Shown one piece after another: positions 60,375 to 64,000 of a DNA stretch of 64,000 nucleotides. The DNA lies in the NCBI GenBank assembly GCA_002366565.1, contig DFBJ01000012.1, positions 1-64,000 of the forward strand. The letters are read 5' to 3'. The number at the start of each line of letters is the position of its first letter. The stretch's first letter is position 1. The notes under the pieces were generated by a model that ran no database searches, had not been told where the DNA came from, and saw nothing but the letters and a program-made list of their open reading frames with translations. The translations under genes were made by a program, and so were the position numbers. Source of the DNA: Bacteriovoracaceae bacterium UBA3083. GTDB lineage: Bacteria; Bdellovibrionota; Bacteriovoracia; Bacteriovoracales; Bacteriovoracaceae.

Positions 60375-61076
60375 ATGGATATAAAAATGATTGATGACAA
60401 AGTAGCAATAAAAAGTTTGAAAAAGTTTATGGATGCTTACTTAGAAAGAGGACTTGGAGGATATTCAGGAAAGGAACTTGAACTATTAGTGTTGGAGCTA
60501 ATGATAGATTTATATCCAGATTTTGAAGAGTTACCAGTGTTTGACAAGAGCCGATTATTAAAGGCATCAGATACAAAAATTAAAAATATGCTTTATGAAA
60601 TTAAGTTAAGAAGAGATGATGATCACAAAGATTTAATTAAGCATATCGAAAGTAATATAGAGTCGGTTGAAATGCAGAAGGGAAAGCTCATAATTGAGCT
60701 AGATGATGTATATGCAATGAAAAAAATGAAATCAATGTTAAAGAAGTCGGGCTTTATTTCAGACTCTTCATTTAATAGTGATCTTATGAAAGTTCCATTT
60801 GCAGGGTTTGTGTCTGTTGTTGCTGAGTTATATCAAGACAAAGCAGGTCAGAAAAACTTTGAAGATCTTATGGCAGCTAAAGACTTAGCAGAAGCAAATA
60901 AGGCCATAATTGATACTTTGAAAATTCCAGGAACAGAATTTGGTGTAACAACTTTATGGGACTTAGCTACTAAAACTGGAAAAAGTGTTACTGCATTTAT
61001 ATCTAAGAAAAGTACTGAAGCTGAAAAGAAGGAGCAGGAGAAGATAGAAGAGAAGAACAAAAAAAAGTCAAAGTAG
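60375..61076 (+). CDS. Orphan protein downstream of the nuclease-fold gene
   Basis: 233 residues, no recognised family. It is mainly helical. The N-terminus has LKKFMDAYLERGLGGYSGKEL, then SRLLKASDTKIKNMLYEIKLRRDDD, a segment that looks like a helix-turn-helix or protein-interaction helix pair. The C-terminus is strongly charged (EKKEQEKIEEKNKKKSK). It begins 14 bases after the DUF4268-like gene stop, so the two are probably cotranscribed. Confidence 0.55.
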   Translation: MDIKMIDDKVAIKSLKKFMDAYLERGLGGYSGKELELLVLELMIDLYPDFEELPVFDKSRLLKASDTKIKNMLYEIKLRRDDDHKDLIKHIESNIESVEMQKGKLIIELDDVYAMKKMKSMLKKSGFISDSSFNSDLMKVPFAGFVSVVAELYQDKAGQKNFEDLMAAKDLAEANKAIIDTLKIPGTEFGVTTLWDLATKTGKSVTAFISKKSTEAEKKEQEKIEEKNKKKSK

Positions 61077-61131
61077 TTGATTGTAGTTAGCTCTTAGCTT
61101 TTTCCCCACATAACAAGTAGTTATAAGGCTG

Positions 61132-61146
61132 TCACCACCTCCACCA
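61132..61146 (+). repeat. att-like site, copy 2
   Basis: TCACCACCTCCACCA shares the CCACCTCCACCA core with the copy at 53880. It lies 56 bases after the orphan gene and 86 bases before the next one. The T-arm part of copy 1 is not present here. Confidence 0.45.
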
Positions 61147-61231
61147 ATACAATTTCTGTTGATCTGGAGTTAGCTCCAAATATCCAGTATGATTGTCTTA
61201 TTGATAGTACATATAAAACTTAGGGAAATTT

Positions 61232-61693
61232 ATGAGTGTAGATACATCATTTGCAAGAATCGAAACTGAAGTTTCTGATTACAGAAGTTCTACTAAAAAG
61301 AAAGAACAAGATATGTTTGGAAAGCTAGTAAAAAACTTATCAGAAGATAAAATGGAAATTGAACTTCTTACTTTTAAAGGGATAATTAATTGTACTTCCA
61401 AGATTAGTGGCCCAGATAAGTTAGATATTATAACTGTTTTGAATGATGAAAATGAAACGGTTATGAGTGAAACTAGAGCGTTGAATACAGAATATAAAGA
61501 GTCAGTTAGTAGAAGAGTTATTCCCGAAAATGGAGTATTCATAGATGCAGTTCAAGTTGAAATTGATGATAGAACTATGTCCTTAAAGATTGTTAAAGAG
61601 GAAAAGAGTGGAGATATTATGGCAGTCGTAAAAGAAATTCATATCCCAATTTCAGAAGAACAATATTTAGAACAAAAAAAGAAGTTCTTGTAG
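61232..61693 (+). CDS. Hypothetical protein
   Basis: 153 residues, no signal peptide, no recognised domain. Beta-rich (MEIELLTFKGIINCTSKISG, IDAVQVEIDDRTMSLKIV, VVKEIHIPISEEQYL), acidic and soluble. Ribosome site TAGGGAA. It lies between the second and third att-like copies. Confidence 0.5.
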   Translation: MSVDTSFARIETEVSDYRSSTKKKEQDMFGKLVKNLSEDKMEIELLTFKGIINCTSKISGPDKLDIITVLNDENETVMSETRALNTEYKESVSRRVIPENGVFIDAVQVEIDDRTMSLKIVKEEKSGDIMAVVKEIHIPISEEQYLEQKKKFL

Positions 61694-62053
61694 TACTCTA
61701 GTTCTTATGACTATTCTATCAATGAAATTATATATTTAAGTATCTATTCACCACCTTCGTCAAATTTCGTATGAAGCTTGGTGAGGTACACTCCCTTTCA
61801 TAACCTAAACATTACAAATTATTCAATTTTGTTTCAATCAGGTTTTAATTAGTTAGTCTACTCACTCTTTGTTCAATGTGTCTGGATATTTTTTATTTTG
61901 CTGGCACGCAGATTCCCCGCACCTCTTTTTCGAGGTGCTTCGTCAAACCTGTAGTTTTAGTAATATTTACACGCACTCTATGTTTTTCAATGATAGAGGG
62001 TGGCGTCTGTGTTACTTCTGAGTTGAAAATCCAAAGGACTTAAAGGAGTCGTT
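61694..62053. other. Gene-free stretch with structured leader
   Basis: No gene. It carries two perfect or near-perfect hairpins in front of the next gene, listed separately, and at 61749-61763 the sequence TCACCACCTTCGTCA, which begins like the att-like repeats but differs in its second half. TGGCAC at 61902-61907 looks like half of a sigma-54 promoter, but the -12 GC is missing. Confidence 0.4.
61919..62008 (+). promoter_or_regulatory. Two hairpins in the leader of the gene at 62054
   Basis: Hairpin 1: GCACCTC (61919-61925), loop tttttc, GAGGTGC (61932-61938), no T tail. Hairpin 2: ACGC-A-CTCTAT about 61971-61981 pairs with ATAGAG-ggtg-GCGT ending near 62008, with an asymmetric internal loop. 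Together they suggest a folded RNA leader rather than chance, but no known riboswitch or thermosensor is recognised. Confidence 0.35.
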
Positions 62054-62425
62054 ATGAGAAAATTCATCAGTTTATCTGCAATATTGCTGTCATTCTCTTG
62101 TCTGTCAGCAGAAGTTCTAGAATGTGGTTTATTTAAAGGCTTTGCTGGGGGAACACCAATTAAAACAGTGAAAGCTAACTTAGAAAATGAGAATATCTAT
62201 GCTTACGAAACAAACCAAGAAGAGAGAGCTTCAATTTCCATAGTTTCTCAAGAGGGTAATTTTGTAAGAGTTAGAATTTCTCAACCAGAAGACTATAACG
62301 AAGTAATACTTGATAAAGGAATGCTTTTATCAATGAAAGAAAGAGATTCTTTTGGCTTAGTTATTAATGGTGCCAAAGAGACAAAGATGAGCGCTATTTG
62401 CTATAAAGGCTCAGCCCCTTTTTAA
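62054..62425 (+). CDS. Small exported protein of unknown function
   Basis: 123 residues with a signal peptide (KFISLSAILLSFSCLSA). The mature part (VLECGLFKGFAGGTPIKTVKANL, FVRVRISQPEDY) is a small beta-rich domain with a cysteine near each end (about Cys24 and Cys118) that could form a disulfide. Ribosome site AAAGGAG. A strong terminator follows. Confidence 0.6.
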   Translation: MRKFISLSAILLSFSCLSAEVLECGLFKGFAGGTPIKTVKANLENENIYAYETNQEERASISIVSQEGNFVRVRISQPEDYNEVILDKGMLLSMKERDSFGLVINGAKETKMSAICYKGSAPF

Positions 62426-62450
62426 AAGATTATTTTACTATTTTCATATA

Positions 62451-62484
62451 AATAAAAGAGCCCTTTTTCAGGGCTCTTTTATTG
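62451..62484 (+). terminator. Terminator after the small exported protein
   Basis: A 14-bp stem, AATAAAAGAGCCCT (62451-62464) and AGGGCTCTTTTATT (62470-62483), closed by ttttc. The symmetrical A/T sides allow action in either direction. Confidence 0.93.
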
Positions 62485-62633
62485 TTCAAGAAAACACTCT
62501 TTTAGCATTCTTCTTAATTCCAGTGAGAGATATACTTACAAGCTTTGCATAACTTTGAAGTTAGAGAGTGATTGGAATCAAGCGGAAATAGTTTCTAAAA
62601 AACATGCAGTAAGTTTTTTAATGTAAAAAAAAA

Positions 62634-62699
62634 ATGTGTGCTGATGAAAGTATCGAGTCTACTTATGACGAATATTTAATTGAGCTTAAGAAGAATTAG
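62634..62699 (+). pseudogene. C-terminal relic of a DUF4268-like gene
   Basis: A 22-codon frame ending TAG at 62697-62699 reads ...STYDEYLIELKKN. The protein at 59452-60360 ends ...LSYDEYLIEKKAA. The YDEYLIE core is identical and sits at the same distance from the stop. The rest of the ancestral gene is gone. Confidence 0.55.
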
Positions 62700-62831
62700 T
62701 TTTATAGTATTAATACTCTTACACTCTACACTTAAAGATAGTGCAGGTGTTTAAGGAATTCTCGAGGGCCGTGGCTATTTTGGCTACAAAAAATAATTTC
62801 ATGAATAAAAAAGTTAGGTTATAATTTCAGT

Positions 62832-62844
62832 GGCCCCTCCACCA
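62832..62844 (+). repeat. att-like site, copy 3
   Basis: GGCCCCTCCACCA, sharing the CCTCCACCA end with copies 1 and 2 but with a different 5' side. The GNAT gene begins 77 bases on, similar to the distance seen after copy 2. Confidence 0.35.
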
Positions 62845-62921
62845 TTTCATTTACAGCATAAATTTATCTAGCTAGACTATAGATTTGATGGAATGAACAA
62901 CTAAGATAATAGAGGTATACT

Positions 62922-63446
62922 ATGTTATCGTTAAGATTACTTTCTTTAGATGATAGGGAGGCTTTTTATAAGGCCTTTAATGAGCCTTGGGAAAGTCATT
63001 TTGATTTCATACATTACTGGGAATCTTTAGCAGATATGAACTTTGATAAGTACGTCGCTATGTCTCCTGGTTTTTCACAAGGTCTACATATTCCAAAAGA
63101 GCATGTTCCAGCAATTTTACTTTTTGCATTTAATGAACTCGGGGAAATTGTAGGTCGTACATCTATAAGATATGAGCTTACTGAACAACTTTTAAAAGAG
63201 GGTGGGCATATTGGTTACGGAGTGTGTCCTAGTCATAGAAGAAAAGGATATGCCACAGAAATTTTAAAGCTAAGTTTGAATTGGGTAAAAAGTAACTTAC
63301 CAAATATTAATAAAGTCCTTGTAACATGTGATGATGGGAATATTGGTTCTCAAAAAACAATAGAAAGTAATAATGGAGAACTTGAGAATATTATAGAAGT
63401 TGGAAAAGGACATCGAAAAATGCGATATTGGATTTCACTTCTCTAG
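62922..63446 (+). CDS. GNAT-family N-acetyltransferase
   Basis: 174 residues. The GNAT core shows GRTSIRYELTEQLLKEGGHIGYGVCPSHRRKGYATEIL-type motif A (acetyl-CoA loop RRKGYA) and LVTCDDGNIGSQKTIESNNGE, with the conserved Asn and Gly. It belongs to the RimJ/RimL-like or antibiotic/amino-acid acetylating group; the substrate is not known. It may be part of the accessory region or the first gene beyond it. Confidence 0.85.
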   Translation: MLSLRLLSLDDREAFYKAFNEPWESHFDFIHYWESLADMNFDKYVAMSPGFSQGLHIPKEHVPAILLFAFNELGEIVGRTSIRYELTEQLLKEGGHIGYGVCPSHRRKGYATEILKLSLNWVKSNLPNINKVLVTCDDGNIGSQKTIESNNGELENIIEVGKGHRKMRYWISLL

Positions 63447-63815
63447 TAATAACTTCGACCTGCTTTCGATATGATTTGAAGAAGCTCTATCATGCTATTC
63501 TTAAATTTTTTTTAAATTACAAACCTCTTTGTTCTTGATCGATTTTATTCTTCATGAACTTTTCTTGTATCATTCATACCTAAGGTGCAACTTTATTTCT
63601 GTAGTTCGTTATCTATTAATCTTTTTCCCTGCTTATCCAAAACGATGCGATTAAGCGATTGATTATCCTTCATAAAAAACTAAAGTACCAAAAACTACGA
63701 TCATAAAAATCGTAGTTTTTTGTATGTTTGATTATTGATAAATTTATTCTAAGTAAGAATATGTCACCTTTTACTAAAATTTTCCTTTCTATGTTATAAA
63801 AAGCCTATATGCGTA
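63447..63815. other. Gene-free stretch with bidirectional terminator
   Basis: Nothing but A/T-rich DNA and the terminator at 63690-63721. No promoter or small ORF could be supported. Confidence 0.45.
63690..63721. terminator. Bidirectional terminator
   Basis: AAAACTACGAT (63691-63701) pairs with ATCGTAGTTTT (63709-63719), loop of seven, T residues to 63721. It can end the GNAT transcript and the converging gene at the right edge. Confidence 0.85.
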
Positions 63816-64000
63816 TTATGCTGTTTGAGAGTTAGAATTAGTATAACTTGTCTCTATATTTAAATTTTGTCTAAAGCGTCTTTTTTTCCATTCAAGCAAT
63901 TGTTGATCAATTTCTTTTTCTAGAAGTTCATAGACTTGAAAAGGTGAATGGCCGACCTTTGTTGAATAGAAGTTTTCTGATATTGATCTAATAGATATTG
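63816..64000 (-). CDS. C-terminus of an unknown protein (partial)
   Basis: On the minus strand the frame from the window edge stays open for 60 codons up to TAA (63816-63818): ISIRSISENFYSTKVGH at the left and ETSYTNSNSQTA at the end, with a charged helical QVYELLEKEIDQQLLEW in the middle. The composition looks coding and a terminator lies 95 bases downstream. The start is outside the window. No family recognised. Confidence 0.45.
   Translation of the reverse strand, partial: ISIRSISENFYSTKVGHSPFQVYELLEKEIDQQLLEWKKRRFRQNLNIETSYTNSNSQTA

Larger units (their letters stand above)
53880..62844. mobile_element. Accessory region with integration remnants
   Basis: Bounded by a tRNA/tmRNA-3'-end-like repeat at 53880-53899 and by a shorter similar one at 62832-62844, with a third at 61132-61146 between. 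It contains two different damaged tyrosine integrase genes, a GIY-YIG protein, two solitary nuclease-like proteins, an interrupted ion channel gene and orphan small genes, with long gene-poor stretches. Nothing else in the window has this composition. Successive insertions at one site and later decay would explain it. The exact ends are inferred from the repeats only. Confidence 0.5.
62426..62921. other. Gene-poor stretch with relic and att-like copy
   Basis: Besides a terminator (62451-62484), a 22-codon relic (62634-62699) and the third att-like repeat (62832-62844) I see no gene, RNA gene or regulatory element. The ribosome site of the next gene, tagaggt, is at the right end. Confidence 0.5.

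Noticed and set aside
61902..61916. Sigma-54 promoter (TGGCAC with downstream element)
   Set aside because: The -24 part fits, but the -12 element reads TTCC instead of TTGC, so the required GC is lacking.
1..64000. CRISPR array or complete insertion sequence
   Set aside because: No regularly spaced direct repeats and no transposase with terminal inverted repeats were seen anywhere in the window.
1..64000. Complete tRNA genes
   Set aside because: No cloverleaf with intact D- and T-arms was found; the only tRNA-like pieces are the three short 3'-end fragments in the accessory region.

Overview
The window looks like chromosomal DNA from a low-GC, Gram-negative member of the Bdellovibrionota, most like the marine Bacteriovoracales (Halobacteriovorax/Bacteriovorax type). 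This is inferred, not proven. The evidence is an LPS assembly protein (LptD), many exported proteins and lipoproteins with Gram-negative signals, outer-membrane barrels, several exported metallopeptidases and murein-type hydrolases, AT-rich codon use and frequent TTG starts. No species can be named from the sequence alone.

Layout. 1-546: 3' end of a 23S rRNA, a 5S rRNA and a terminator. 744-3904: translation block rimM-trmD-RNA methyltransferase-rplS-rnhB, without the usual rpsP. 4008-9132: small regulatory and exported proteins, RsmI, and a cyclic-nucleotide-phosphodiesterase-like MBL enzyme. 9371-16569: accD-folC-lptD, a TrpG/PabA-like amidotransferase with a TrpF-like partner, surE, and a LysM/M23 NlpD-like lipoprotein. 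16572-19100 (minus strand): a DnaQ-type exonuclease, a small 2Fe-2S protein and unknowns. 19256-19334: a candidate small RNA with two AGGAA-loop hairpins.

19338-28771 (minus strand) is one tightly packed run: a threonyl-tRNA synthetase without a TGS domain, a D-Ala-D-Ala ligase-like ATP-grasp enzyme, a 1018-residue aminotransferase-acetyltransferase-(dead)aminotransferase fusion, a C45/AAT-type Ntn hydrolase, a class III aminotransferase and both subunits of a 3-oxoacid CoA-transferase. This is the most unusual metabolic locus here. 28999-37547 holds a TPR/winged-helix regulator, rimI and the classical rimP-nusA-infB-rbfA-truB operon. 37675-53869 holds mostly single genes: a membrane ferredoxin, a DksA-like protein with a degenerate zinc finger, a very large metzincin lipoprotein with an outer-membrane-barrel neighbour, an M14 peptidase, rnhA, an e(P4)-type phosphatase, an FKBP, an L,D-transpeptidase, a second metalloprotease, a 5'-nucleotidase and others.

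53880-62844 is an accessory region. It is punctuated by three short repeats resembling the 3' end of a tRNA or tmRNA (candidate att sites). Two different tyrosine-integrase remnants lie inside it, with a GYF/TM/coiled-coil/GIY-YIG protein, two solitary PD-(D/E)XK-like nucleases, a voltage-gated K+ channel gene carrying two in-frame stops, unknown small genes and a gene relic. The right edge (62922-64000) has a GNAT acetyltransferase, a strong terminator and the end of a minus-strand gene.
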